Notes: a model not told the origin generated them from the letters alone. 64,000 bases of DNA from Burkholderiales bacterium RIFCSPHIGHO2_01_FULL_63_240 (GCA_001770725.1 MERU01000001.1:124001-188000); one strand, 5' to 3'. Counted from the first letter of the stretch, positions 1-9,544 are shown. Numbers and translations: made by a program.

Positions 1-2098
1 TCAGCAGTTCGCGGCGCTGGGTGCTGCGCGAGCTGTTGCGGAACAGGGCGCCCAGGTAGGGGATGTCGCCCAGCAGCGGCACGCGTTGCTCGGAGTTGCT
101 CTCGGTCTGCTGGAAGATGCCGCCGATGACCACGGTGCCGCCGTTTTCGACCAGCACCTGCGTCTGCACGTGCTTGGTGTCGATGGCGAAACCGGCCGTC
201 GTGATCTGGCCCACGCTGTCCTTGTTGACGTCCACGTCGAGGATCACGCTGCCTTCGGGCGTGATCTGCGGCGTGACTTCGAGCTTCAGGTTGGCCTTGC
301 GGAAGGTGATGGCGGTGGCGCCGCTGGACGTGGCCGTCTGGTAGGGCAGCTCGGTGCCCTGCTCGATCAGCGCCTTGACCTGGTCGGCCGTGATGACGCG
401 CGGGCTCGAGACGATCTTGCCTCGGCCGTCGGCTTCCAGGGCCGAGATTTCCAGGTTCAGTGCGTGGTTCACGCTGGAGGTGAACAGCGACACGCCCACC
501 GTCGCGGCGTTGAAGCCGTTGATGCCGGCGCCGGGCAGGTTCACGAAGTAGCTGTTGGCCACGCTGGCGGCCGAGCCGGACAGGACCTGGCCTGTTTCGG
601 CCACCACGCCCGAGTAGTTGCCCGACACGCCCACGTTCAGGTTGCCCGACGAGGCCACGGCACCGCTGTTCTTCGTGCCCAGTCGAACGCCCAGGTTGCG
701 GCTGAAGGAGTCATCGGCCTCGACGATGCGAGCTTCGATCAGCACCTGGCGCACCGGCACGTCGATCTTGGCGATCAGGGCCTGGATTTCTTCAAGCTTG
801 GACGGGATGTCGTTGATGAACAGCTGGTTGGTGCGCGACTCGGAGATCACGCTGCCGCGCGGAGACAAGATGCGGCCTCCCTGACCACTGCCACCGCCCG
901 AGCCGCCACCACTGCGTCCAGCCAGCCCCTTGGCGATGTCTTCCGCCTTGGCGTAGTTCAACTGGAAGGACTGCGTGCGCAGCGGCTCCAGCGCGGCCAC
1001 CTGGGCCTTGGCCTCGAGGTCGATCTTTTCCTTGGCGTTGATCTCGTCCTTGGGCGCGATCCACAGCACGTTACCGGACTTGCGCACACCCAGGCCCTTG
1101 GACTGCAGGATGATGTCCAGCGCCTGATCCCAAGGCACATCCTTCAGGCGCAGCGTCACGTTACCGGTGACGGTGTCGGACGTCACGACGTTGAAATTGG
1201 TGAAGTCGGCGATCACCTGCAGCAGGGCGCGCACTTCGATGTTCTGGAAGTTCAACGACAGCTTTTCACCCGAATAGCCCGGCCCCTTGGTCAGCTTGTT
1301 GGGGTCGACCTTGCGGGCGCGCACCTCGAGCACGAACTGGTTGTCGCTCTGGTAGGCCGAATGCTCCCAGTCGCCGGTCGGGTCGACGGTCAGCTTGACG
1401 CGGTCGCCGCTCTGCGAGGCCGTGACCTTTTGCACCGGGGTGCCGAAATCACCCACGTCAAAGCGCTTGCGCAGCCGCTCGGGCAGCGTTGCCCGCACGA
1501 ACTCGACCACCAACGACCCGCCCTGCTGACGGATGTCCACGCCCACCTGGTTGTTGGGCAACTCGACGATCACGCGACCCGCGCCGTCCTGCCCACGACG
1601 GAAATCGATTTCCTTGAGGGCCAACGGGGTCGCGTTCTTGCTTTCAGCGAAATGCACGGGCTCGGCGGCGCTGGTCGCACCCGCCTGCGCCGTCTGGGCC
1701 GGCGCGGGCGCATTGCCCACCGCCGGATCCAGGATCAGCAGCAAAGACTTGCCCTGCAGTTGTGCCCGGTAGGTGGTCGCCTGGCGCAGGTTGAGCACCA
1801 CGCGGCTGCGGTCACCCGCGTTGGCCACGTTGACGGTGCGCAGGTTGCCGTTGTTGATCTCGACCACGTTGCGCGCCAGGGCGTTGGTCACGCCGGGCAG
1901 GTCGATGGCGATGCGAGGCGGCGCCTGGACCACGAAGCCCGCCGGCAGCGTGGCGAGGGGCTCGGACAGGTCGATTCGCACGACCTCCGTGCCCGCCTGC
2001 TGCGTGCTGGTGATGGCCTGGATGGCCGCGGCCGCCAGGGTCAGGGGCGACACCAGTGCCAGGGCAACCCCGGCCATCGCAAGACGCCACGTTTTCAT
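1..2098 (-). CDS. pilQ: Type IV pilus secretin PilQ (3' end cut by window edge)
   Basis: Outer-membrane secretin through which the type IVa pilus passes. The reverse strand is open from 2098 to base 1, giving 699 codons, and the reading ends in a secretin-like stretch (IPYLGALFRN), so only a few tens of residues are missing. The N-terminus has a signal peptide (start MKTWRLAMAG, then an Ala-rich core) followed by an AMIN-type region that binds peptidoglycan. I chose ATG 2098 because GGAG lies at 2108-2111, nine bases upstream. Two earlier in-frame ATGs at 2122 and 2119 would overlap the pilP stop as TGATGATG and are possible. It is the last visible gene of pilMNOPQ, read from right to left. 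Confidence 0.93.
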   Translation of the reverse strand, partial: MKTWRLAMAGVALALVSPLTLAAAAIQAITSTQQAGTEVVRIDLSEPLATLPAGFVVQAPPRIAIDLPGVTNALARNVVEINNGNLRTVNVANAGDRSRVVLNLRQATTYRAQLQGKSLLLILDPAVGNAPAPAQTAQAGATSAAEPVHFAESKNATPLALKEIDFRRGQDGAGRVIVELPNNQVGVDIRQQGGSLVVEFVRATLPERLRKRFDVGDFGTPVQKVTASQSGDRVKLTVDPTGDWEHSAYQSDNQFVLEVRARKVDPNKLTKGPGYSGEKLSLNFQNIEVRALLQVIADFTNFNVVTSDTVTGNVTLRLKDVPWDQALDIILQSKGLGVRKSGNVLWIAPKDEINAKEKIDLEAKAQVAALEPLRTQSFQLNYAKAEDIAKGLAGRSGGGSGGGSGQGGRILSPRGSVISESRTNQLFINDIPSKLEEIQALIAKIDVPVRQVLIEARIVEADDSFSRNLGVRLGTKNSGAVASSGNLNVGVSGNYSGVVAETGQVLSGSAASVANSYFVNLPGAGINGFNAATVGVSLFTSSVNHALNLEISALEADGRGKIVSSPRVITADQVKALIEQGTELPYQTATSSGATAITFRKANLKLEVTPQITPEGSVILDVDVNKDSVGQITTAGFAIDTKHVQTQVLVENGGTVVIGGIFQQTESNSEQRVPLLGDIPYLGALFRNSSRSTQRRELL

Positions 2099-2121
2099 CG
2101 ATGCATTCTCCAGCTTCATCA

Positions 2122-2676
2122 TCACTTGCCACCCTCTTGCAACTGCAGGGTGGTCGGCCGCTCGATCCACTCGCCAGCGGCGTCCTGCACGATCTCACGC
2201 AATGAGACCTCGGTTTCGGTGATCTTCAGGATCTTTCCGTAGTTCTGACCCAGGTAGTCGCCTGCCTTGACCTGATAGAGCAGGTTGTCGACCCTGAGCA
2301 GGGCATAAGGCCGCCCCTGCTTCTGGACACTGCCCACCATGGACATGCTGTCCAGGGGGTAGGCCTCCAGAGGCTCCTTGCGGCGATTGAGTTCGGCCGC
2401 CACAGCGGAATTCGGCTGACGCGCCTCCTGCTTGAGGGCCCCCGTCAGCTTTTGGGTGCTGAAAGGCTCGACCCCATCCAGCCCGACGTAGGTTTGCGGG
2501 TTGAACTTCTGGGGTGGCGACAGCGGCTGCACATTGGGCTTGACGTGCTGGCGTTCCTGGTCCATCCAGGCCTGCAGCTCATCCTGTTCGCCACCACAGG
2601 CGCTCAACATGAGAGGCAAGACCAGGGCCAGGCAGCCCAGACGCACGGCTTGAGAGGTCTTCACGGGCGCGCTCAT
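2122..2676 (-). CDS. pilP: Type IV pilus inner-membrane lipoprotein PilP
   Basis: 184-residue lipoprotein linking the PilN/PilO inner-membrane subcomplex to the PilQ secretin. The N-terminus has a basic/hydrophobic signal ending in the lipobox LSAC near residue 27, followed by a charged linker and the small beta domain (for example YALLRVDNLLYQVKAGDYLG) that contacts the secretin N-domain. Length fits the family. Its start overlaps the pilO stop by four bases, and its stop abuts possible pilQ starts, so translation is coupled through the operon. Confidence 0.95.
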   Translation of the reverse strand: MSAPVKTSQAVRLGCLALVLPLMLSACGGEQDELQAWMDQERQHVKPNVQPLSPPQKFNPQTYVGLDGVEPFSTQKLTGALKQEARQPNSAVAAELNRRKEPLEAYPLDSMSMVGSVQKQGRPYALLRVDNLLYQVKAGDYLGQNYGKILKITETEVSLREIVQDAAGEWIERPTTLQLQEGGK

Positions 2677-3371
2677 TTCTTGCCCCCCTTCTTGCCCTTG
2701 GTGTCCTTCTTTTTCTCGGCGCGCATGGCGTCGAGTTCAGCCTGGTCAAGGTAGCGGTAGGTGCGCGCGGTGGCCTCCAGTGCCAGGTTGCCCTGCCCCG
2801 GGTCCTTGCCCAGGTTGGTGATGACGAGGTTGTGCAGCGTCACGATGCGCGACAGGTTAGCGATGTCGGCCGTGAAGGCGCCCACGTCGTGATAGCGGCC
2901 CGTCACGCGGATGGAGATGGGCAACTCGGCGTAGTAGTCCTTGACCACGACCTGTCCGGGGCGGAACAGCTCGAAGTCGAGGCCACGACCCAGGCCAGCC
3001 TGGTTGATGTCGGACAGCAGGGCATCCATATCGGCTTTGCCCGGCAGTTGTTTTTCGAGCTGCTTGACGTACTCATCGACCTGGATGAGCTGCTTGCGCA
3101 ACTCGGCCAGGTTCACTGCCTGAGCCACCTTGTCTCGGTACTCCTGCTTGAGTTGCGGCTCCTTGTTGCGTTCCGCCTCGAGCTCGTCGCGCTGGCCGGA
3201 CAGCAAGGCGACCCAGCCCACGCCGAAGATGAGGATGGCAGCGAAGACGAAGCTCGCGAGCTTGGGCAGCAGAGGCCACTGTCCCGGCTCGTTCGGGTTG
3301 AGCCCGCTGAACTGGCCCTGGGCCTGTTCGAAGAGGGCGCCGACGTCGATGTTCATGTTGGATTTGGCCAC
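2673..3371 (-). CDS. pilO: Type IV pilus inner-membrane protein PilO
   Basis: 232-residue bitopic inner-membrane protein that pairs with PilN through periplasmic coiled coils and ferredoxin-like domains to align the pilus machine. There is one membrane segment near residues 35-60 (LASFVFAAILIFGVGWVALL), then a long charged coiled coil (RDELEAERNKEPQLKQEYRD), then the periplasmic domain. The C-terminus is a Lys/Gly tail (KKKDTKGKKGGKK). It lies ten bases after the pilN stop and overlaps pilP by four bases. Confidence 0.95.
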   Translation of the reverse strand: MAKSNMNIDVGALFEQAQGQFSGLNPNEPGQWPLLPKLASFVFAAILIFGVGWVALLSGQRDELEAERNKEPQLKQEYRDKVAQAVNLAELRKQLIQVDEYVKQLEKQLPGKADMDALLSDINQAGLGRGLDFELFRPGQVVVKDYYAELPISIRVTGRYHDVGAFTADIANLSRIVTLHNLVITNLGKDPGQGNLALEATARTYRYLDQAELDAMRAEKKKDTKGKKGGKK

Positions 3372-3381
3372 CTGCGACTCC

Positions 3382-4023
3382 TCAGGACTGACCGGCAGGC
3401 TTGGCCGGAGGCTTGCCTGCGCCGCGCGGACGGGATGCCGCGTCCGCGCTCTCTTCGGAGGCAGGCTGCTTCAGCGAGACCCGCATGGTGAATTCGAACA
3501 GGCGCTTGGCCGCGCGGGCGTCCTTCGACGCCTGGCTCGACACCTTGATTTCCACGAGTTCCGGGCGCTCCAGCCAGGTCGAGCGACCGCCGGTGTTGCG
3601 CAGGAACTCGGAAACCCGCTCGTTGGTCTGGGCCAAGCCGGAAACCTGCACGGTGCGACCGTTCTGGCGGATGGCCGTCAGGTAGATGCCCTCCGGCGTC
3701 TGAGCCACCAGTTCGTTGAGCAGATAGACAGGCATGTTACGGCCGGTCTGCAGGTCTTCCACGGCGCGCTGACGGGCCTTCAAGGACTCGATCTCTGCCT
3801 TGAGGGCCGACACGTCCTTGATTTCCTCATCGAGCTTGGCGATGGCCGATTGCAGGTACTGGTTGCGTTCCTGCTGGCTGGAGATCATCTGTGCCTGGAC
3901 GCCATAGGCCAAGGCCACGATCAAGGCGCCGACGGCAACAGACAAGCCCAAGCCGGCAAAGAAAGCCTGCTTGCGCAGGCGGCGTTTTTCCTCGCGGTGA
4001 GGCAGGAGGTTGATCAAGATCAT
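3382..4023 (-). CDS. pilN: Type IV pilus inner-membrane protein PilN
   Basis: 213-residue partner of PilO. The short cytoplasmic N-terminus carries the conserved INLLPHRE motif that docks into PilM. It is followed by one membrane segment at about residues 22-45, a coiled coil, and the periplasmic ferredoxin-like domain. The C-terminus is Pro/Ala/Lys-rich and probably disordered. The ATG overlaps the pilM stop by four bases. Confidence 0.95.
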   Translation of the reverse strand: MILINLLPHREEKRRLRKQAFFAGLGLSVAVGALIVALAYGVQAQMISSQQERNQYLQSAIAKLDEEIKDVSALKAEIESLKARQRAVEDLQTGRNMPVYLLNELVAQTPEGIYLTAIRQNGRTVQVSGLAQTNERVSEFLRNTGGRSTWLERPELVEIKVSSQASKDARAAKRLFEFTMRVSLKQPASEESADAASRPRGAGKPPAKPAGQS

Positions 4024-5111
4024 GCGAGGAACCTCCGCATGGCCAGGCCACAGGCGGTCAGGTAGGCAGGGGCCTCGCGGCGCAGCTTGCTTTCACGCAC
4101 GGCCGAACCGAGTTTCATGCCTTCGAATGGGTTGACGACCATGGATGCGAAACCGGTCAGGTCGGTCACGCGCTCCTTGAGACCAGGCAAGGTGGCGGTG
4201 CCACCGGCCAGCATCACGTAGTGCACCTTGTGGTGCGGCGTGCTGGTGAAGAAGTACTGCAGGGCGCGGCCGATTTCCTGCGACAAGCTGTCGACGAAGG
4301 GCGCGAGGATGGTGTTCTGGAAGTCTTCCGGCAGGTCGCCCGAGAGCTTCTTGCCCTCGGCTTCCTCGAACGAAAAGCCATATTGGCGGGAGATCAACTG
4401 CGTCAACTGCGCGCCACCGAAGGCCTGGTCGCGGTCGTAAAGCAACTCGTTGTCGCGCAGCACCTTGAGGCTGGTGTTCTCGGCGCCGATCTCGAACAGG
4501 GCGACCAGGGCGTCCTTGCCCTCACCCGGCAAAGCCGAGACCAGGCGCTGCATGGCCAGCCGAGACGCGTGCGATTCGATGTCGAGGATGGCGGGCTTGA
4601 GGCCTGCGGCTTCGGCCAGGGCCTGGCGGTCCTGGACACGGTCCTTGCGGGAGGCGGCGATCAGCACGTCCACGTCGCCAGCGGAAGTGGCGCTGGGGCC
4701 GATCACGCAAAAATCGAGGCTGACTTCGTCCAGCGAGAACGGGATGTACTGGTTGGCCTCGGCCTCGACCTGCAGCTCCATTTCTTCTTCGCGCAGGCCA
4801 GCGGGCAGCATGATCTTCTTGGTGATCACGGCCGACTGGGGCATGGCCATGGCGACCTGCTTGGTCCGCGAGCCACTCTTGGTGACCACCTTGCGGACCG
4901 CCTCGGACACCTCGTCGAATTTCTCGATCTGCCCGTCGGCGATCCAGCCCTTCTCGAACGGTTCGGACGCGAACCGTTCCAGGACGTAATCGCCTGTGTT
5001 CGTCTGGCTCAGCTCGACCAGCTTCACGCCTGACGAGCTGATGTCCAGCCCGATCATTGGCGCGTGCTTGCGGCTCAAGAGCGTGTCAAGAAAGCTCACA
5101 CCGTCCCCCAT
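4020..5111 (-). CDS. pilM: Type IV pilus assembly actin-like ATPase PilM
   Basis: 363-residue cytoplasmic actin-like protein that binds the PilN tail and starts the inner-membrane platform. It has the family N-terminus (PMIGLDISSSGVKLVEL) and later an actin-fold phosphate segment (MLAGGTATLPGLKERV). The first gene of pilMNOPQ, diverging from ponA across 228 bases. The start is not certain: ATG 5111 gives MGDGVSFLDTLL, while GTG 5099 also has a G-rich sequence just upstream. Confidence 0.95.
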   Translation of the reverse strand: MGDGVSFLDTLLSRKHAPMIGLDISSSGVKLVELSQTNTGDYVLERFASEPFEKGWIADGQIEKFDEVSEAVRKVVTKSGSRTKQVAMAMPQSAVITKKIMLPAGLREEEMELQVEAEANQYIPFSLDEVSLDFCVIGPSATSAGDVDVLIAASRKDRVQDRQALAEAAGLKPAILDIESHASRLAMQRLVSALPGEGKDALVALFEIGAENTSLKVLRDNELLYDRDQAFGGAQLTQLISRQYGFSFEEAEGKKLSGDLPEDFQNTILAPFVDSLSQEIGRALQYFFTSTPHHKVHYVMLAGGTATLPGLKERVTDLTGFASMVVNPFEGMKLGSAVRESKLRREAPAYLTACGLAMRRFLA

Positions 5112-5308
5112 GCGTCCATGGACGCAGGAAAGTTAATAAACCACTTCAATGCTATCAGCAAAGGTTTTGTCGCTGAACGCTTGGAAAGCAGGAGAAAACC
5201 CAGGCTCGTTGCAGTATGCACACGGCTTACAGACGGTTTCAAAATCAACAACTTGCAGAATATCGAGGGGAAGGCGGGATGTCAGCCAGGGGGGTCGCCC
5301 AGGGTTTC

Positions 5309-5314
5309 TATAAT
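5309..5314 (+). promoter_or_regulatory. Candidate -10 box for ponA
   Basis: A perfect TATAAT hexamer 25 bases before the ponA ATG, inside the 228-base pilM/ponA divergent intergenic region. No good -35 hexamer is visible 16-18 bases upstream, so this is a suggestion. I saw no convincing promoter on the pilM side. Confidence 0.35.
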
Positions 5315-5339
5315 TCGACACCTCCATGAGCATCACCCC

Positions 5340-7742
5340 ATGAGCGATTCAGACACCTCCGGCGGCAGCGCCTCTTCCTCAGCCCGCAGCCGGGGCCCCT
5401 GGTGGCAGCAGTGGATCCTGCGCCCCATCCTGGTGCTGGTGGGCCTGATGGTCGCGGCCGTGCTGGCTGGCGCCCTGCTGGTGGGCATCGGCCTGTCGGT
5501 GGCCTACCCCAACCTGCCGGACGTCAAGGGCCTGACCGACTACCGGCCCAAGATGCCTTTGCGCGTCTATTCGGCCGACAACGTGCTGATCGGCGAATTC
5601 GGCGAGGAAAAGCGCAACTTCATGCGCATCGCCGAAATCCCGCAGGTCATGCGCGACGCCGTGCTGGCCATCGAGGACGCGCGCTTTTATCGCCACGGGG
5701 GGGTCGATTACCTGGGCGTGCTGCGTGCCGGCCTGGCCAACTTCGGCGAGGCCCGCAGCCAGGGCGCCTCGACGATCACGATGCAGGTGGCGCGCAACTT
5801 CTACCTGCCGACCGAAAAGACGATGACCCGCAAGATCTACGAGATCCTGCTGGCGCTCAAGATCGAAAGCCTGCTGACCAAGGACCAGATCCTGGAGCTC
5901 TACATGAACCAGATCTACCTGGGGCAGAGGGCTTACGGCTTCGCGGCGGCGTGCGAGACCTACTTCGGCAAGCCCATCAAGGACATCAACATCGCCGAGG
6001 CCGCCATGCTGGCAGGCCTGCCCAAGGCCCCTTCGGCCTACAACCCCGTGCGCAACCCGCGCCGCGCCACCATCCGCCAGCAGTACATCATCGACCGGAT
6101 GTTCGAAAACGGCTTCATCACCGACGAACAGCGCGACGAGGCCAAGGCCGAAAAGCTCAAGTACCGCAACAAGACGCCCATCCCCCTGCATGCCGAGTAC
6201 GCCGCCGAAGCCGCGCGCCTGCTCATGCACGAGCAGTACGGCCCCGACGCCTACACCCGTGGCCTGAACGTCTACACCTCGATCAACATGGTCGAGCAGG
6301 AAGCGGCCAACAAGGCCATGCGCAAGGGCCTGCTGGACTTCGACCGCCGCCAGGCATGGCGCGGCCCCGAGGGCTACATCGACCTGCCGCAAGACCCCAG
6401 GCAGGTCGATGTGCGCATCGCCGAGGCCCTGGAGGACCACCCCGACAGCGAAGACATGCGCGCAGCGGTGGTGCTGGTGGCCGAGCCCCGCAAGATCGTG
6501 GCCGCCCTGCAGTCGGGCGAGCAGGTCGAGGTCGGCCCGGAAGGTTTGAAGGCCGTGGGCAACGCGCTCAACGAGAAGGCCACGCCCAAGCAGCAGATCC
6601 GCCGCGGCGCCATCATCCGCGTCAGCAAGGACGTCAAGCAGGACCGCTGGGTGGTCATGCAGTTCCCAGAGGTGCAGGGCGCCTTCGTCTCGATGGACCC
6701 GCGCACCGGCCTGATCCGCGCCATGGTGGGAGGCTTCGATTTCACACACAACAAGTTCAACCACGTGACGCAGGCCTGGCGTCAGCCGGGCTCGAGCTTC
6801 AAGCCCTTCATCTACTCGGCGGCGCTGGAGCGCGGCTTCACACCGGCCACCGTGGTCAACGACGCACCGCTGTTCTTCGACGCTGGCACCACCGGCAGCC
6901 AACCCTGGGAGCCCAAGAACTACGACGGCAAGTTCGAAGGCCCGATGACCGTGCGCCGCGCCCTGGCCAAGTCCAAGAACATGGTGTCGATCCGGGTGCT
7001 GCGCTCGGTGGGCGCCAAGTACGCGCAGGAATGGGTGACGCGCTTTGGCTTCGAGGCCGACAAGCACCCGGCCTACCTGACCATGGCCCTGGGCGCCGGC
7101 TCCGTGACACCGCTGCAGATGGCCGATGGCTACGCCGTCTTCGCCAACGGCGGCTACCGCGTCAACCCCTTGCTGGTCACCCGCGTGACGGACAACCGCG
7201 GCACGGTGCTGGCGCAGTTCCGCCCGGCAGTGCTGGACGAGAGCATGCGCGCCATCGATGCCCGCAACGCCTTCGTGATGAACAGCCTGCTGCAGGAGAT
7301 CACCCGCTCGGGCACGGCCGCGCGCGCGCAGGCCACGCTCAAGCGCCCCGACCTGTACGGCAAGACGGGCACGACCAATGACTCGATGGACGCCTGGTTC
7401 GCCGGCTTTCAGCCGCACAACGTCGCGGTGGTCTGGATCGGTTACGACCAGCCACGCAAGCTGGGCGACAAGGAAACCGGCGGCGGCCTGGCCCTGCCCG
7501 TGTGGATCGACTTCATGTCGACGGCCCTGCGCAACGTGCCCGTCGAGGAACCCAGCCCACCCGAGGGCGTGGTCAACATCGGTGGCGAGTGGTTCTACGA
7601 GGAATACACGCCCTCGACCGGCGTGAAGGAACTGTCGCACGAGGGCGAAGGCGAGAACCCCGCCCAGCCCGCGCCGAGCCCGGCCAGCCAGGAAGAGAAA
7701 AAGGGCATCCTCGATCTCTTCGGTGGCAACAAGGCAGAGTGA
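5340..7742 (+). CDS. mrcA: Penicillin-binding protein 1A (bifunctional transglycosylase/transpeptidase)
   Basis: 800-residue class A penicillin-binding protein that polymerises and cross-links peptidoglycan in the periplasm. Near the N-terminus there is one membrane anchor (ILVLVGLMVAAVLAGALLVG). Next is the GT51 glycosyltransferase with EDARFYRHGGVDYLG and QGASTITMQVARNFYL. The transpeptidase domain shows the active-site SxxK (PGSSFKPF), an SxN-like KSKNM and KTGTTND. The reading frame is open upstream, but ATG 5340 (MSDSDTSGG) gives the family N-terminus. Divergent from pilM, as in many proteobacteria. Stops directly against the convergent cyaY stop. Confidence 0.95.
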   Translation: MSDSDTSGGSASSSARSRGPWWQQWILRPILVLVGLMVAAVLAGALLVGIGLSVAYPNLPDVKGLTDYRPKMPLRVYSADNVLIGEFGEEKRNFMRIAEIPQVMRDAVLAIEDARFYRHGGVDYLGVLRAGLANFGEARSQGASTITMQVARNFYLPTEKTMTRKIYEILLALKIESLLTKDQILELYMNQIYLGQRAYGFAAACETYFGKPIKDINIAEAAMLAGLPKAPSAYNPVRNPRRATIRQQYIIDRMFENGFITDEQRDEAKAEKLKYRNKTPIPLHAEYAAEAARLLMHEQYGPDAYTRGLNVYTSINMVEQEAANKAMRKGLLDFDRRQAWRGPEGYIDLPQDPRQVDVRIAEALEDHPDSEDMRAAVVLVAEPRKIVAALQSGEQVEVGPEGLKAVGNALNEKATPKQQIRRGAIIRVSKDVKQDRWVVMQFPEVQGAFVSMDPRTGLIRAMVGGFDFTHNKFNHVTQAWRQPGSSFKPFIYSAALERGFTPATVVNDAPLFFDAGTTGSQPWEPKNYDGKFEGPMTVRRALAKSKNMVSIRVLRSVGAKYAQEWVTRFGFEADKHPAYLTMALGAGSVTPLQMADGYAVFANGGYRVNPLLVTRVTDNRGTVLAQFRPAVLDESMRAIDARNAFVMNSLLQEITRSGTAARAQATLKRPDLYGKTGTTNDSMDAWFAGFQPHNVAVVWIGYDQPRKLGDKETGGGLALPVWIDFMSTALRNVPVEEPSPPEGVVNIGGEWFYEEYTPSTGVKELSHEGEGENPAQPAPSPASQEEKKGILDLFGGNKAE

Positions 7743-8096
7743 TCAGAACTTCAACGGCTTGCGCGCCTGCTCGCCAGCGCAGGCCGACAGCAGCTCGAAG
7801 AACTCCTCGCCCGAGCGCGTGTCGCGCCACGCCCCCTGATCGTCGAGCTTGAAATGGAAACCACCGCGTCGCGCCGCCAGCCAGAGCTCCTGCAGCGGCG
7901 GCTGAGCGTTGACGATGAGCTGGCTGCGATCGGGCAGGCTCAGCGTCAGCATGCCGCCAGTGCGGGCCGCATCGATGTCGATGACATCGTCTTGCAGCCA
8001 GGTGTCGACCGTCTTTTCGATGCGCGCCAGCGTGGCGGAAATGACCTCGTGGTACTGAGCGTCGGTCAGGGCTGCGGGGGCGCCGGGGGTGGACAT
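7743..8096 (-). CDS. cyaY: Iron-sulfur cluster assembly protein CyaY (frataxin)
   Basis: 117-residue frataxin homologue that binds iron and tunes the IscS cysteine desulfurase. It shows an acidic first helix (YHEVISATLARIEKTVDTWLQDD), the sheet with LTLSLPDRSQLIVNAQPP, and the conserved ELWLAARRGGFHF and WRDTRSGEEFF segments. I chose ATG 8096 (MSTPGAP); an upstream in-frame ATG at 8129 would overlap lptM. Divergent from lptM with only 24 bases between start codons. It ends back-to-back with ponA. Confidence 0.93.
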   Translation of the reverse strand: MSTPGAPAALTDAQYHEVISATLARIEKTVDTWLQDDVIDIDAARTGGMLTLSLPDRSQLIVNAQPPLQELWLAARRGGFHFKLDDQGAWRDTRSGEEFFELLSACAGEQARKPLKF

Positions 8097-8120
8097 GGCG
8101 GTTTCCTTAGAATCGGGGGC

Positions 8121-8273
8121 ATGGAACACAACATCCGAATTCTAGGCAGACTGGCTGCCGCTGTCGCACTTGGGGCCACCCTGCTGCTGAGCGGCTGCGG
8201 CCTCAAGGGCCCGCTGTACCTGCCCGCCCCGGCCCAGGCCGCCCCTCAACCTGCCCCCGCAGCTTCGCAATGA
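8121..8273 (+). CDS. lptM: LPS translocon maturation chaperone-like lipoprotein LptM (YifL)
   Basis: 50-residue lipoprotein. The signal sequence ends in the lipobox LLSGC and continues with CGLKGPLYLP, the hallmark of the LptM/YifL family, then a Pro/Ala tail. In enterobacteria this protein helps oxidise and mature LptD. Its TGA overlaps the lysA ATG as ATGA, so the two are translationally coupled. The cyaY-lptM-lysA order is common in proteobacteria. Confidence 0.9.
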   Translation: MEHNIRILGRLAAAVALGATLLLSGCGLKGPLYLPAPAQAAPQPAPAASQ

Positions 8274-9544
8274 CCCTCCCCGGCTCCCCCTTCCTGTCCT
8301 GGCGCGGCCCGGACCTGTACCTCGACGAGGTGCGCCTGGCCGACCTGGCCCGCCAGCACGGCACGCCGCTGTACGTGTACTCGCGCCGCGCCATGCTGGC
8401 CGCGCTCGCGCCCTACCAGCGCGCGCTGCAAGGCCGCAAGCACCTGGTCTGCTACGCCGTCAAGGCCAACTCCAACCTGGCGGTGCTGCAGACCTTCGCT
8501 CAAGCGGGCTGCGGCTTCGACATCGTCTCCTCGGGCGAGCTGGCCCGCGTGCTGGCCGCCGGTGGCGACGCCGCCAAGGTGGTGTTCTCCGGCGTGGGCA
8601 AGACCCGCGCCGAAATGGCCGAAGCGCTGCGCGCTGGCGTGAAGTGCTTCAACGTCGAGAGCACGGCCGAACTCGAGGTGCTGTCACAGGTGGCCTCGAG
8701 CCTGAGCCTGACCGCCCGCGTGAGCCTGCGCGTCAACCCAGATGTGGATGCCGGCACCCACCCCTACATCTCGACGGGCCTCAAGGGCAACAAGTTCGGC
8801 GTGGCCCATGACGTGGCCCTGGCCACCTACCGCCGCGCCGCCGCCCTGCCCGGCATCCAGGTGGTCGGCATCGACTGCCACATCGGCTCGCAGATCACCG
8901 ACGTCTCGCCTTATCTCGATGCGCTCGACCGCGTGCTCGACCTGGTCGAGGCCATCGAAGCGGCCGGCATCCCCATCCACCACCTCGACCTGGGGGGCGG
9001 CCTGGGCATCACCTACACCGACGAGACCCCGCCCAAGGCGGACGAGCTGATCGCCAAGCTGCTGGCCAAGATCGACGCGCGCGGCCACGGCCAGCGCGAG
9101 GTGATGTTCGAGCCGGGCCGCTCTCTGGTGGGCAACGCAGGCGTGCTGCTGACCGACGTGCTCTTCCTCAAGGAAGGCGAGCAGAAGAACTTCTGCGTGG
9201 TCGATGCGGCCATGAACGACCTGATGCGCCCCGCGCTCTACGAAGCCTGGATGGGCATCGTCAACACGCAGCAGCGCGAAGGCACCCCAGCCCTGACCTG
9301 GGACGTGGTGGGGCCTGTGTGCGAGTCGGGCGACTGGCTGGGCCGCGACCGTTCGCTGGCCGTGCAGGCGGGCGACGTGCTCGCCGTGCTGTCGGCAGGC
9401 GCCTACGGCATGACCATGGCCAGCAACTACAACACCCGTGGGCGTGCGGCCGAGGTGATGGTGGACGGTGCGCAGACCTGGGTGATCCGCGATCGCGAGA
9501 CGGTGCAGCAACTGCTGGCCAATGAGCGACTGATCGGCAGCTGA
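8270..9544 (+). CDS. lysA: Diaminopimelate decarboxylase LysA
   Basis: 424-residue PLP enzyme for the last step of lysine synthesis (meso-diaminopimelate to L-lysine). It is a fold-type III alanine-racemase-like barrel with the PLP lysine in YAVKANSN, glycine-rich phosphate-binding LDLGGGLGI, the FEPGRS motif and CESGDWLGRDR near the second active-site half. Length is normal. Coupled to lptM by a four-base overlap and followed by a strong terminator at 9602-9627. Confidence 0.97.
   Translation: MTLPGSPFLSWRGPDLYLDEVRLADLARQHGTPLYVYSRRAMLAALAPYQRALQGRKHLVCYAVKANSNLAVLQTFAQAGCGFDIVSSGELARVLAAGGDAAKVVFSGVGKTRAEMAEALRAGVKCFNVESTAELEVLSQVASSLSLTARVSLRVNPDVDAGTHPYISTGLKGNKFGVAHDVALATYRRAAALPGIQVVGIDCHIGSQITDVSPYLDALDRVLDLVEAIEAAGIPIHHLDLGGGLGITYTDETPPKADELIAKLLAKIDARGHGQREVMFEPGRSLVGNAGVLLTDVLFLKEGEQKNFCVVDAAMNDLMRPALYEAWMGIVNTQQREGTPALTWDVVGPVCESGDWLGRDRSLAVQAGDVLAVLSAGAYGMTMASNYNTRGRAAEVMVDGAQTWVIRDRETVQQLLANERLIGS

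Noticed and set aside
86..2242. Very long plus-strand open frame opposite pilQ and pilP
   Set aside because: It is an antisense shadow of high-G+C codon usage; the minus strand encodes unmistakable PilQ and PilP.
5379..7640. 753-codon minus-strand open frame opposite ponA
   Set aside because: The plus strand carries all PBP1A motifs; the antisense frame has His/Arg/Gly-biased composition and no recognisable domain.
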